A DNA stretch of 64,000 bases from Allium sativum (GCA_030737875.1 CM060912.1:205853231-205917230), one strand, 5' to 3'; shown: positions 11,226 to 24,435, counted from the stretch's first letter. The notes: a model not told the origin generated them from the letters alone. Numbers and translations: made by a program.

Positions 11226-13364
11226 TACGTCGAATTCGATTATATCAAATTCGGGAAAGTACTATTTACCTTCCGGGTTTTAAATCAAGGTATAGTTATA
11301 ATCAAACGTTTTCATATGAGAAGTGGATTCGTAACCTGAATCCGAGAATTTGCGTAAACAGATGATTGGAAAAAGTGAGTGACGAGCTTCATCTATTTCA
11401 CAGTAAAGGACGTTGTTCAATTAAGGTCTGAGAGGTGATTATACCCCAACTTGATTGACTTCAGAATTGACAAAGGAATAGTTGTGGTTCGATAGAAAAG
11501 GTTGATTTGAAATATAGTTAAGTAATAAGCGATTAATGGATTAAGCGTAACGATGTTTTATACAACGTTCATGGAAAATCCGTAAATGAGTTTTGGAAAC
11601 GTTTTCCAAATATAGTCAGATATGTTTTCTAAACATAGAAAATGAAATGTTTTCACGATAAGAATTTAAGAAATAGAGTTAAGCAAATTCAGAAAACTGA
11701 CTGGAGAGGGTAAGTTGAACGGTTTTCTAAGTGACGATCTGATGTTGGTTTCGACCTTCCGGATTGATACTTAGAGAATTGTTCTCATACTAGTTACAGT
11801 TAGGGACTGATAGTTGCGAAATAATAGTGATGTGGAAATAAGCTATGGAAATGTTTTCCAATGATTAATAACATATATTTTCTAAATATATGAAATAAGG
11901 AAATATGAACATATGATGATTGATCGATTGAATTCCCATTTGGAAATAAGATCGTTGTTTGTACACCGACATGTTTTCATTTGATAGTTAGATCACAGAC
12001 TATCAAAGTTTTTACCATTTTAACGTTGTTAATATGGAGAGACCGGTTGGATTATTATCCAAAGAACCACTCTGTATCGGCATAAGCGTTGCGAGCAATA
12101 TATGCCAAAGATAAATTGAAGACGGAGTAAAGTGCAAGGGCTGTTGTATAAGTCTTAGATAACAGTGACTAAGATGGATATACTGAATAGTGCCTTCGGT
12201 TTGTCCAGTCCCAGGACAACGTATATGGAAGAAGGTCTGACAGAGTATATCCAATGGATCGCGTAAGTTGATCTGTTCAAACGTATTCATGTTTGGTGGC
12301 GGAGGAATTCGTTTCTCTTAGCTGTATACTCGTGTTATTTTTGAATACGTCAATTTGTGATTTGGCGGGTATGACGATGTGGCATTCAAAGTGAATGGTG
12401 ATCAGATGTTCTGAAGATAGACGTAGCTTCTAGCCTCACACCAGGAAGTAACAAAAGTTGGGCTAGGCAGCATGGCTAGTTGGGTCATTCCCAAGCAGGG
12501 TGTATTGTCACCGATCTAGGGAATATCCATATTTATACTTCTTTTTGATTCTGTATCTTCGAATGACGGTTGGATGGCCTACAACCGTGGTGGAAATATA
12601 TTCGCGACACTCAAGCTAAATGAGTGAGCGGTCATGTGTGGCCGGGTTGCAAGACGTTCTTGTTGAACCTGAGTGTATCACCTCTAGAGTACACTATTCA
12701 GAAGGTGCTCCCATACCTTGTCTGTTGGAATCCATTCTCCGATAAGCGCCCTGCGGTTTATGATTTTATACTATGTATGTAGAACGTGAGATGCAAGCGT
12801 TTCTGCTAGATTGATACCTATTTGTACTTAGACATTATTATAATATCACAATGATATTGCTTGTCAAAGTTGTTCAGATACTCATAAGGGAAAAACCCGT
12901 TCCGTATTCACGGCGTGGTCTTATGAGATATCCTATACCTGTTATAAACTATTTTACTCATACCAGTCCCATGACTGACCCGGAGTTTACTTTGTTGTTT
13001 TCCCTAAACTCTTGGGTGCCTAAATTTGTACGGGCAGTCAAGTAGTCGGGATTTACAGATATACTTGGAGAGCTTGGAGCAGGAGACTTCAAGATTTTAT
13101 AGCTATAGTTATTTCCGCCGTGTTGTAAGTGTTGTACTCTGATAAGTGCTATTGTATATGTATAACTGTTTACTTCAAAGTTATGTTATATATTATATGT
13201 TATTCGTTCCGCTGTGAGATTCGTGTTACTCTGATGATTCTGATGTTCTTCTTCTTCTTCTATTCTATTAGTTCTATCTTTCCTTTCTCACCTTCTAAAT
13301 TCTTTCACTAACGTCTTCGGAATTTCCGACTCTCGAGGAGTCGGAAATTTCCAGCCGTTACAGT

Positions 13365-13376
13365 TGATATCAGAGC
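13365..13376 (+). other. LARD1 primer-binding site (tRNA-Met type)
   Basis: TGATATCAGAGC lies two bases after the 5' LTR. The usual tRNA-iMet primer site of plant retrotransposons is TGGTATCAGAGC, so there is one mismatch. Confidence 0.85.
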
Positions 13377-14718
13377 TTAAGTTAAGTGATTACCTTGGCT
13401 CTGTGGCATAACTCGATAGAGATGGGATTAGTAATATCCTAGATTGAGTTTGAGTGTATATATATGAGCACGTAATTGTTATTCAATATAAAATGGTTTT
13501 ATAATGTGGAGATTTATTGGTTGAGTGGCTTATGAATTCTGGTCGATCAGTTGATCCACTGTATCGATAAGGGTTACTAAACACTTGAATACGATGAACC
13601 GTCATGGTATGTTTGAAAGAGGGTAAATGAAATAATTTTTCCCAAAATATATTTGTTTATAGAAGAAATATATATATCTTGAAATTATTATAGTATATTG
13701 ATTGTGTTGGTTGTTATTATAATCGAATAAGATTATAAAAGGGTGAAATGGTTATAAATGACCAATCAGAATTCATATGAATGTAATATATGAAATAGTT
13801 TGAATTAAATATGAATTTAAATCAGAACTTGGAATTTAAAATAAGGAAATTTTAAGTTCCTGGGAGATTTTGAAAATGTTTTTCAAATTGAAAATGATAT
13901 AGTATTGAACTCACTTCGATAGCTGGAAAATAGATTCTGATGATGAATCTAGACATCATCAGTGTTCATTCTCGAGTTCTAAGTGACGGATTACTACCAA
14001 AGGTTTTGTTTTTGAATTGTTTTGAGAAAACAAGTTGTTTAGAAATTCAAAGGTTTTGAATTGGCATTATGATTTCGAATTGATTTGAAATTTACCCAGG
14101 AATTTAAGTTCTAGAAATTAAAATTTAACTAATAAAGTTAAATAAAATGAGATGGTAAAAATAAATTGAAATTTAACTTGAACCGAGTTAAATAAAATTG
14201 AATTGGGATTAGAGATAATCTAGAATGGAACCAAATTGATAAGTCAATAATTTGGAATTTGATATTAGAGTTCAAATGAAATTCGATTTGGATTTGAGGA
14301 TATAAACTTAGTGGAATGACCATGATATATGCTAAAGTGATAACAGATCAAAAGGATATAATGATACGACCGACAAAAAGGTACAAGTTTATATTATATA
14401 TGAGTTTGGATTTTATGAGCCGAATTGGCAAGCCGCTTGGCTGTTTGATTTTCTTTTGGGTTGGAGATGGCCTAGAGAGGCGAGTTGTGGTTTTACCGAT
14501 AGGGCTGTACAAAGGAGGTTATGGCAAAATTTTCCGAAAATTTAAAGTGTTAGAAAATTTTCAGAATTTTTGAAAATTTTAATTAGTCGGAAGAATAAAT
14601 ATTTCAGTCGATATTAAGTGGTTCGGTTGAAATCAGAAATAAGGGGTAAACCAATCTTAGGAGTTCCAATATATAGGGTCAACCTCCAACTTAGCAATTT
14701 CGAGGACGAAATTATTTT
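13377..14718 (+). other. LARD1 interior without coding sequence
   Basis: About 1.34 kb, AT-rich, with no gag or pol motif on either strand; the longest ORF (14316-14573, 85 aa) is unlike any family I know. The first ~100 bases (ACCTTGGCTCTGTGGC, then GATAGAGATGGG and GAGTTTGAGTGTATATATAT) are closely similar to the same position of LARD2. This suggests a conserved leader, possibly for RNA packaging. The end carries AATTTCGAGGACGAAATT, the relic of a chromovirus pol end. Confidence 0.75.
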
Positions 14719-14729
14719 AAGGGGGGAAG
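14719..14729 (+). other. LARD1 polypurine tract
   Basis: AAGGGGGGAAG lies two bases before the 3' LTR and would prime plus-strand DNA synthesis. The preceding CGAGGACGAAATT is typical of chromoviruses. Confidence 0.85.
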
Positions 14730-14731
14730 TC

Positions 14732-17031
14732 TGTAATGGCGCGTTTTGTTAGCTGTCGAATAATTAATTTATTTAATTATTAAATATCGATTGGGCGATA
14801 TCGATGACTTGAATTAAATAATATTGAATATTTAATTAAAATAAATAATATAATAATATATTATAATGTCGAAATAATCGGAAATCACCGAATTCACAAT
14901 ACTGTGTGAATTGGATCAGCTAAAATATTTAATTCAGTTTAGAATTGAATTTGAATAACGAATCTATTTAATAATCGACGTTAAAACGTATTAATTATAT
15001 TATAATTAGAATAGAGCGCGTAACGACGCGGTAGTTCGCTATTTGGCGATTTAGACTTCAACTAAGTATACAGGGTTCGTTTTAAATCGGATTGCTATGA
15101 AACAAGAAACGTGTGGAGCTGGTGGAGTATATCTTTCTAGTGGAAGAGAAAAATCAGGATTTCGTCGTGTAGATTTTGATTTATGTCCAAATCAAATATT
15201 CAGAAAAACAGCGGTATATTCGTTCGTGGTCATAACGGTTATTTCAAAATAACTAGATATCGAGTGTGAATTCAGATAAGGTTCTTTTGGGAAGTAGTGA
15301 TAATTTAATTTTTAGAATTTTATGGTAATTTTTAATTAATTTAATAAGCGACTTTTTATTTGAAGTATTTCGCACCCTGAAATCAACATTTTTGAGGTTT
15401 CAAAATATAAGTTAATCTACCGGTATTATTAAATTTTCGGGATCACAGCACCTCACTGAACACGACTGTATTTTTATTTTAGTTTGCAACGCGCAATTAC
15501 GAATATAAAATTGAATAAGGAAAATATCTAGAATAACCATTCGTTCTTATTAGTTTGGTTTACTATTATGTGGCTTTTAAGTATACACGTCCGTTTCTTT
15601 GTGAAAGTTGTCTAAGTGAACACGTCAGCTTCCCGCAACCCTTTAAAAACAAAGATATTGGATCTCCTTTCCAGAAAAAACAAAGAAAAAAGAAAACCGA
15701 AAATCAAAAAGGGAATTTGCGAAATCAAAATCGGAAATCAGGATTTGAGGCCATGGAGTTCTCTGAAGCTCCACGATGTAGCAATGGCGCTCGCGAATCA
15801 AGAGCGTTTGTCAGAGGAGATGTTGAGACGTGATTTGGGGATGCGATTGTATGGCAAGGTTGATGCCGTCGATGTTAGTTGGGGGAGCGAACTGTAGTTC
15901 GATTTTTGAGAGGGACGGGGTTGCGGTTCTGGAAGCCGGCATGGTTTGGGGGTGTAAAGACTGGAGTTCGACAGTCTGGTGGTTGAAATGATAAACTAGG
16001 AAGCTTCGATTTGGTGTTTTTGCGTTGTACTGATGAATGGGAAGGTGGTCCATTTACTGGAGTTTTGAATCTGGTATTGGGGGATTTAGGAGCACGGTCT
16101 GAAACTGAGGGGATGGAAGCTTCAAACTCACGGGGCTTGAAAAGGATGGACTTTTACTGTGTGAATAATGAAGATGTTTGATGTTTCTTTGTTGGTGAGT
16201 ATTGAAGTCGGTGGAACAAAATACTGGAAGGAAGGGGTCTAAGTATTTTGGGTGTGGCGGTGATGTACTATTGGACGCAACTGTGAGGTGGTTGTGGGGT
16301 TGAAAGTGTGGTGATGGAGTAGCACAGTTTGTTGCACAATTTGCTGCACAGAAGTGGCGTGTGAAGACAGGAAGATGATGGGCCGGAGTATATTAAAGAA
16401 TTGAGCGAAACAAGATCCGACGGGATCATATGGACGGACACTACACCATGAAACTGACTAGAAGTCCATCCGAGCTCGTATGAATTTATTGCGAAATAAA
16501 TTGTCCGTCTGAATCAAGCGACAATTATTGTTATTCAACGATGATCGTCCAATGTGAGTAAATCTCACAAACTCTAAACAGTTTTATTTTCACGTTGTAT
16601 TCTTAGAACTGTTAAAATATTATCTGTTTGACTGTTTGACCGTGTGTTGACTGTTTGATTGAACTGCTAGTCAGTTAGTAGAGATTTTATATATATATTT
16701 ACGTATATATATAAACCGTTAAATAGTCATATGTTGATTCTGCTATCAGAATATTTCACAGTGAAGTGAAATCGATGTTGTTGTATTGCCTAACATCTGT
16801 GGTGCAGGGAAACAGATTGGAGGAATCCAACTGGATTCCTCAACAGTTATTTTACTGTGATTTTTATATTGTGATATATAATGTGATGTATATAATCTGT
16901 GTGATTATGTGTGGTGGGACGATATTTATCGTTGTTATATGGTGTGTTAAATACCATGAGAAATACCAAAATGTAGGAGAGGGGTTTTCAAAGTATATTT
17001 TGAAAATAGTTTAATTATATAAAATCAAGGG

Positions 17032-17067
<36 letters not shown>

Positions 17068-20000
17068 AAAAGGATTCTGAATATAAAGGAATATAGTTGG
17101 TAAAAACAAATATAAAAGAATTATATTTGTAAATCAAATACAAGGGAATATATATGTTAATCGAATATAAGGGGATGTATTTGTTAATCAAAATATAAAG
17201 GAATTATATTCGTTAAAAGAAATATAAAGAATATTTATTTAGAAATTAAATAAATAAGAATTAAACTAAAGGAGATATTTATTTGTTAAATAAATAGGAG
17301 TTAACCAAGTGAATTGGTTGAGTTAAACGAAGTGAATTAGTTAAGTTAAACTAAGTGGTTAATCAAAGTGAATTAGTTAAGTTAAACTAAGTGGTTAATC
17401 AAAGTGAATTAGTTAAGTTAAACGAAGTGGTTAATCAAAGTGAATTAGTTAAGTTAAACTAAGTGGTTAATCAAAGTGAATTAGTTAAGTTAAACTAAGT
17501 GGTTAACCAAAGTAAATTAGTTAAGTTAAACTAAGTGGTGAATCAAAGTGAATTTGTTAAGTAAAACTAAATGATTAATCGATGTGAATTAGTTAAGTTA
17601 AACTAAAGGATTAATCGATGTGAATTAGTTAAGTTAAACTAAAGGATTTATCGATGTGAATTAGTTAAGTTAACTAAGTGGTTAATCGAAGTAAATTAGT
17701 TGAGTTAAACTAAGTGAACCGGCTAGAGTTAATCAACGTGAATTAACTAAGTTAAACTAAGTGGATTAGTTCAGTTAATCGTGACAAGTAAATCAAGTTA
17801 GGGTAAACCATTTGAGTTAACCAGTTAGAGTTAACCATTTGAGTTAACCAGTTTGAGTTGACCAGTTAGAGTTGATCAGTTAGAGTTGACCAGTTAAAGT
17901 TGACCAGTTAGAGTTATCCAAGTGGAGTTAATCGAGTAGAGTTGTCGAATATCACTTATTCAAAGTAGAGTATCGAATATAGTGTATTCGAGAGAAGAGT
18001 AATCGAATATAGTTTATTCGAGTGGAGAAATCAAATATTATTCACTTGAGAAGAGTTACCGAATATTATTTATTCGAAGAGTAATTATCGAATATTGATT
18101 ATTCGAAGTTAGTTAATCCAAAGGAGTTATTCGAAGTTAGTTAATCCAAAGGAGTTATTCGAAGTTAGTTAATCCAAAGGAGTTATTCGCAGTTAGTAAA
18201 TCTAAAGGAGTTATTCGAAGTTAGCTAATCCAAAGGAGTTATTCGAAGTAGTTAATCCAAAGGAGTTATTCGAAGTTAGCTAATCCGAAGGAGTTATTCG
18301 AAGTTGGTTAATCCAAAGGAGTTAGTCGAAGAGTTAATCGAATATAGTTATTCGAAAGAAGGTGTTAATCGAATATAGTGATTCGAGTAAAGTTAAAAGA
18401 GTTAATCGAATTTAGTTATTCGAAATGAGTTATTCGAATTTGATATTTGAATAGAGTTAAACACATTAGAGTTATTCGAATTAGTTATTCGAATAGAGTT
18501 AAACACATTAGAGTTATTCGAATTAGTTATTCGAATAGAGTTAAACACGTAAGAGATTATTTGAATTTTAGTTATTCAATTTGAGTTAATCGAATGTAGT
18601 TATTCGAGAAGAGTTAGATCGAATTTAGTTATTCGAAAAGAGTTAATCAATTTGAGTTAAGTTAATCGATTTGAATTAAGTTGAATCGAAATGGAGTAAA
18701 TCGATTAGAATTAAGTTAATCGAGTTAGAGTAAATCGAATATTGGTTATTTGAAGGTAAGTTATTCGAATTAGTTATTTGAAGGAGTAAATCAAATGAGT
18801 CAATCCAAAGGGGTTAGTCGAATATTAGTTATTCGAATATAGTTAAAGGAGTTATCGATTTTAGTTTGATCGAAAGGAGTTATGGATTAGTAAATCGAAA
18901 GGAGATTTTCGAATATAGCATATTCGAAAGAAAGAGATCGAATATTGTTTATTCGAAAGAGAGAGATTTCGAATATGAGTTATTCGAAGAGAGATAACCG
19001 AATATAGGTTATTCGAAGAAGAGCTAATCAAATAGAGATTACTCGAAAGAGAGTTATACGTCGAATTCGATTATATCAAATTCGGGAAAGTACTATTTAC
19101 CTTCCGGGTTTTAAATCAAGGTATAGTTATAATCAAACGTTTTCACATGAGAAGTGGATTCGTAACCTGAATCCGAGAATTTGCGTAAACAGATGATTTG
19201 AAAAAGTGAGTGACGAGCTTCATCTATTTCACAGTAAAGGACGTTGTTCAATTAAGGTCTGAGAGGTGATTATACCCCAACTTGATTGACTTCAGAATTG
19301 ACAAAGGAATAGTTGTGGTTCGATAGAAAAGGTTGATTTGAAATATAGTTAAGTAATAAGCGATTAATGGATTAAGCGTAACGATGTTTTATACAACGTT
19401 CATGGGAAATCCGTAAATGAGTTTTGGAAACGTTTTCCATATATAGTCAGATATGTTTTCTAACCATAGAAAATGAAATGTTTTCACGATAAGAATTTAA
19501 GAAATAGAGTTAAGCAAATTCAGAAAACTGACTGGAGAGGGTAAGTTGAACGGTTTTCTAAGTGACGATCTGATGTTGGTTTCGACCTTCCGGATTGATA
19601 CTTAGAGAATTGTTCTCATACTAGTTACAGTTAGGGACTGATAGTTGCGAAATAATAGTGATGTGGAAATAAGCTATGGAAATGTTTTCCAATGATTAAT
19701 AACATATATTTTCTAAATATATGAAATAAGGAAATATGAACATATGATGATTGATCGATTGAATTCCCATTTGGAAATAAGATCGTTGTTTGTACACCGA
19801 CATGTTTTCATTTGATAGTTAGATCACAGACTATCAAAGTTTTTACCATTTTAACGTTGTTAATATGGAGAGACCGGTTGGATTATTATCCAAAGAACCA
19901 CTCTGTATCGGCATAAGCGTTGCGAGCAATATATGCCAAAGATAAATTGAAGACGGAGTAAAGTGCAAGGGCTGTTGTATAAGTCTTAGATAACAGTGAC

Positions 20001-21193
20001 TAAGATGGATATACTGAATAGTGCCTTCGGTTTGTCCAGTCCCAGGACAACGTATATGGAAGAAGGTCTGACATAGTATATCCAATGGATCGCGTAAGTT
20101 GATCTGTTCAAACGTATTCATGTTTGGTGGCGGAGGAATTCGTTTCTCTTAGCTATATACCCGTGTTATTTTTGAATAAGTCAATTTGTGATTTGGCGGG
20201 TATGACGATGTGGCATTCAAAGTGAATGGTGATCAGATGTTCTGAAGATAGACGTAGCTTCTAGCCCCACACCAGGAAGTAACAAAAGTTGGGCTAGGCA
20301 GCATGGCTAGTTGGGTCATTCCCAAGCAGGGTGTATTGTCACCGATCTAGGGAATATCCATATTTATACTTCTTTTTGATTCTGTATCTTCGAATGACAG
20401 TTGGATGGCCTACAACCGTGGTGGCAATATATTCGCGACACTCAAGCTAAATGAGTGAGCGGTCATGTGTGGCCGGGTTGCAAGACGTTCTTGTTGAACC
20501 TGAGTGTATCACCTCTAGAGTACACTATTCAGAAGGTGCTCCCATACCTTGTCTGTTGGAATCCATTCTCCGATAAGCGCCCTGCGGTTTATGATTTTAT
20601 ACTATGTATGTAGAACGTGAGATGCAAGCGTTTCTGCTAGATTGATACCTATTTGTACTTAGACATTATTATAATATCACAATGATATTGCTTGTCAAAG
20701 TTGTTCAGATACTCATAAGGGAAAAACCCGTTCTGTATTCACGGCGTGGTCTTATAAGATATCCTATACCTGTTTTAAACTATTTTACTCATACCAGTCC
20801 CATGACTGACCCGGAGTTTACTTTGTTGTTTTCCCTAAACTCTTGGGTGCCTAAATTTGTATGGGCAGTCAAGTAGTCGGGATTTACAGATATACTTGGA
20901 GAGCTTGGAGCAGGAGACTTCAAGATTTTATAGCTATAGTTATTTCCGCCGTGTCGTAAGTGTTGTACTCTGATAAGTGCTATTGTATACGTATAACTGT
21001 TTACTTCAAAGTTATGTTATATATTATATGTTATTCGTTCCGCTGTGAGATTCGTGTTACTCTGATGATTCTGATGTTCTTCTTCTTCTTCTTTTCTATT
21101 AGTTCTATCTTTCCTTTCTCACCTTCTAAATTCTTTCACTAACGTCTTCGGAATTTCCGACTCTCGAGGAGTCGGAAATTTCCAGCCGTTACA
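14732..21193 (+). repeat. LARD1 3' LTR (6462 bp)
   Basis: Same content as the 5' LTR. It has one more 28 bp unit near 18106-18190, a longer TA run near 17034-17066 and scattered single-base differences. The tandem array occupies about 17305-19040. Confidence 0.92.
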
Positions 21194-21489
21194 GGAATGC
21201 AAGAGATCCAGGTGAACTAAAAAGAGAATCCAGGTATGACATAGCTTGGTCAATCTTAGTTTCACCAGTAGCTTGAGGATTTCTGTACTCAACCTTGTAT
21301 TTGTCCGCATTATCGTCATCATCCCCTTCACCATCTCCATTGTGCTCCTCAACAATATCCTTCTCTGTAAGCAATAGATGGTATAGCAAGAGGTGCAGTT
21401 GGAGTCTGAGAACCCGAGCCTCAATATTGGCAAAGCTAGTAGAAGCATCGTTAGTAGTTGTGAATGGGGCTTTCTCCCCAGAGGATTTA
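21194..21489 (-). pseudogene. Tat antisense ORF, middle segment
   Basis: The minus-strand frame runs SSGEKAPFTTTNDASTSFAN, then LRLQLHLLLYHLLLTEKD, an acidic stretch rich in D, E, G and N, and MSYLDSLFSSPGSLAF. It joins 32945 onward on its upstream side (across the chromovirus) and 6925 downward on its downstream side (across LARD1). Both joins keep frame, except for one TAA a few codons upstream of the first join. No function can be assigned from sequence. Confidence 0.7.
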
Positions 21490-22717
21490 TGTAACACCCC
21501 ACGTCCAATAATGTCACTCACAAAGGGAATGCATTAACTTCTATGGAGCGTTTTAAATGTGTATAGAACAGAACTTAACAACAAGACAGATATAAACAGT
21601 GCTTAAAAATTTAAAATTTTATTCATTGCAGCGGTAAACAGATAGGTTTGATTACATCATCAAAAACCAAAGTCAAAGTACATAATATTCATCTTGACTA
21701 AATCAGAGTACATAAATTGAAAGACATAACCCCAACACAAAATAGCCATAAATAAGATAGCTGAACTTTTACTTCAATGATCCAAGCAACTTCTAAAAGC
21801 AAGAGATAAAGCTGTTCAAAATCAAGCTCCACTGGTGCTAGTTCCACTCTGAGCACCTGGGGGGAAAAGGAAGAAAATAGGTGGAAACAAAGGGGGTCAG
21901 ACATAAAGTCTGGCGAGTGCGATAACTTTAACATTATAGTTACCAAAATAACTGGGTTAAGGCATAAGTTGGAAAATAAGGAAATGACTGTGAACAATTG
22001 GGTATGGTAGAGCAAACTAAAGGAAATAAGATGAACAAAGATAACGTTAAAGGTGTCGCTATGAGATAATTACTACACTACACCACACCAAACACCCTAA
22101 AAGTTGATCCTGCCTACAAGACTTTAATAATGATAATGGTAGTCTCGTGTACCCGTAATTGCCTTTATAGGTGCCGCCTTCCCCTATCTCCGCTAGGTGT
22201 ATCCTCTACCCCATGCGATCGGCCCCCTAACTCGTAGATACCCGTGCTGGCCCCACAGTGGGGTGTATCACTCCCCAAAGTGGCAACCTGATACCACCAA
22301 CAATGCACGGCTTATACCTACACGATGCAACAATGTCTTACCTACCAGCCCGGGCCCATACACGCACATGAACCCGCTGGACTTGCGTTGCCACCGCTAA
22401 CCCGTTTTGGCCCCTTACAGTCAAGCCCAGTATGTGTGTCCCATCCTCGACTTGGGTCGAGCCCACAAAGATACTTATGGGTTACTGGTTGAAACGGGCC
22501 CCCATTACTTGACACAAGCTATCCACCTAAGCTTGGTCTCCTCTAGTACATCCCACTTAACCCTCTTCTTATTCATGTTCACTTACATGTTTCAATTTTG
22601 GTTAAGTGTTTCTAATCGTATTTCACAAGCCACCCAAGGCACCCACATAACCCCCATGTCCCGCTACATGTTTATTTGGCTAAGTGTTTCTTAATTCATT
22701 AACACCGTAACCTTGTA

Positions 22718-22940
22718 AAGACCTCCCACATTAGACTGGCATATGTGGCAGCTGGATTTGCCGGGCGGGTCCGGGTAGTCTTACACCACAAACGAGCCTA
22801 ACCTCGTGTCTTTACAACTGTTACGCATTTAATTTATGCCTAAGACCTCCCACATTAGACTGGCATTTGTGGCAGCTGGATTTGTCGGCGGGTCCGGGCA
22901 GTCTTACACCACAAAAGAGCCTAACCTTGTGTCTTAGGCG
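22718..22940 (-). repeat. Two-unit tandem duplication in chromovirus LTR
   Basis: AAGACCTCCCACATTAGACT starts both units and TCTTACACCACAAA falls near their ends; the units are 124 bases apart. Both units are also seen in the other LTR (from about 31007) and, on the other strand, in the LTR of the second copy (about 61626 and 61739). Confidence 0.85.
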
Positions 22941-23487
22941 ATTAATTACACATAATTAATTATCCCCCAATTTGAATTAATTTCCCTATTCAAATTATCA
23001 ATCAATTCCAAATTTAACTATGTCCATAATTGACTCAATTATGTCCATCTATTTATGGTATGCAAAATTATACCAATTGTCATCATCAATTTATTTTATG
23101 CCAATTCTCAATATTAAATCTTTTAATATTATCCCATTGCCTCATGTTGTACGATCGTTCGTTTAACGTTAAATATACGTTAGACTCGAATAGTCTAACT
23201 TATGGAATAAAGAGAAAACATCACAACATACATATAAATAAAACTAGATCTAAACATAAGGGGTGAACTTGCATGTGTGAATGAGGTTCTTCATCTAAAA
23301 ACTTGCATAGGACAAAGTCACAAACTTGCATAAAACTACATATGTCATAGATCTAAATCTAAAGGTGTAAACTTTTTTAGGTAATAGTCACAAACTTGCA
23401 TAAACCATGTATGTCATAGATCCAATCATAAGGTGTAAATTTGCATAGGCAATAACCACAAACTTACATTACATGATTCATACTCCA

Positions 23488-23500
23488 AACACACACACAC

Positions 23501-23535
<35 letters not shown>

Positions 23536-23541
23536 CACACT
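23488..23541. repeat. AC/TA compound microsatellite
   Basis: Runs of CA, TA and CA in succession. At the matching place in the other LTR (about 31760-31796) the run is almost pure TA. Confidence 0.85.
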
Positions 23542-24388
23542 TGCATATGTGATTTATGCAACATAAACGATGGTGTAAACTTACATCTAAACATGTAAAC
23601 TAGCATATAGAATTTTGTATACTAGCATATAACTCATACATGTCATGGCCTAACTTTAGATCCAATTTACACATAAAATAGATGTCATGAAACATGTAAG
23701 GTTGTATATAATTTTCATTAACTTGCATATGATGTAGATCTAAATTAACATCTAGACTTGCATACATACATACATATGATTTAACATATGAATTAGTTCC
23801 AATAACCAAACTAGCATATGAAACATCATTATGAATCTTAGATTTACAAAATAGATGATAGCATCACGACTTTACAACATAGATAATAACATCATAGTAT
23901 TTGCAACATAGATGATAACATCATAGAATTTACATCATAGATAATAATATACGGTCAATGATTCACAACATAACCATATAGTCCAAATTATAGCTCAGTC
24001 CAATTAAATTATTAATTATCTTATTAAAGAAATCGAACTCACAACTCAAAGAAGGTCTTGAGTTCTGAAATCTGAGTTCTGAAATTGATTTAGCTTTCTT
24101 TTGAAGAAGACAATTTGTTGCGGTTTAGATTAGAATTGAATTGATTATCTTTTCTTCTCTCTAATTGGTGGCGGCTATTCTAGGTTGCAAGGTGACGGCA
24201 TGGAGGCCATGATTCTAATTTTTATTTGATTTTAGAGCTTGAGTCTACATGTGTTTTTATAGAGTTTAGGATTAATTTAGGCCATCCGATCAACCCAAAA
24301 TTAACCCCAGCCATTCAGACAAGATCAGAAACCCTAATGATACGATCATTAAAAGGTCATCAAACAAATCTGCCCGGGGGAGGGGGGG

Positions 24389-24435
24389 CAGGTCGACCCC
24401 CTGGTCGACCTGGCCCTGGCGGGAAATTTCCCGCC
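24389..24435. promoter_or_regulatory. GC-rich inverted repeats with E2F-like site in LTR U3
   Basis: CAGGTCGACC and GGTCGACCTG form one inverted repeat. It is followed by the 18-base palindrome GGCGGGAAATTTCCCGCC (24418-24435), in which both strands read TTTCCCGCC, the plant E2F consensus. The other LTR of this element lacks the palindrome but keeps the GTCGAC repeats. Confidence 0.55.

Larger units (their letters stand above)
6926..13362 (+). repeat. LARD1 5' LTR (6437 bp)
   Basis: It is matched almost base for base by 14732-21193. From left to right it holds an AT-rich start, a C-rich exon-like block read on the minus strand (about 7950-8600), a short TA tract, a 1.7 kb tandem array (9494-11225), and about 1.2 kb at the right end that is alike in LARD2. 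The ORFs inside (for example 8016-8258 minus and 12012-12290 minus) show no protein family that I recognise. Confidence 0.92.
6926..21193 (+). mobile_element. LARD1: non-autonomous giant-LTR retrotransposon
   Basis: The element is 14268 bp, flanked by the 5 bp target duplication GGAAT (6921-6925 and 21194-21198). The LTRs are 6437 and 6462 bp, starting TGTAATGGCG and ending CCGTTACA. The interior is only 1369 bp with no gag or pol. A primer site resembling tRNA-Met follows the 5' LTR. A polypurine tract precedes the 3' LTR, next to AATTTCGAGGACGAAATT, the conserved pol end and tract of chromoviruses. This fits the class called large retrotransposon derivatives (LARDs), though these LTRs are longer and the interior shorter than in the originally described barley family. 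The two LTRs differ by few substitutions plus one repeat unit, so insertion is recent. It sits in the antisense ORF of the Tat element. Confidence 0.9.

Noticed and set aside
12012..12290. 92 aa minus-strand ORF present in both LARD1 LTRs
   Set aside because: The matching part of LARD2 does not keep an open frame, so the shared nucleotide sequence is better explained as regulatory or leader sequence.
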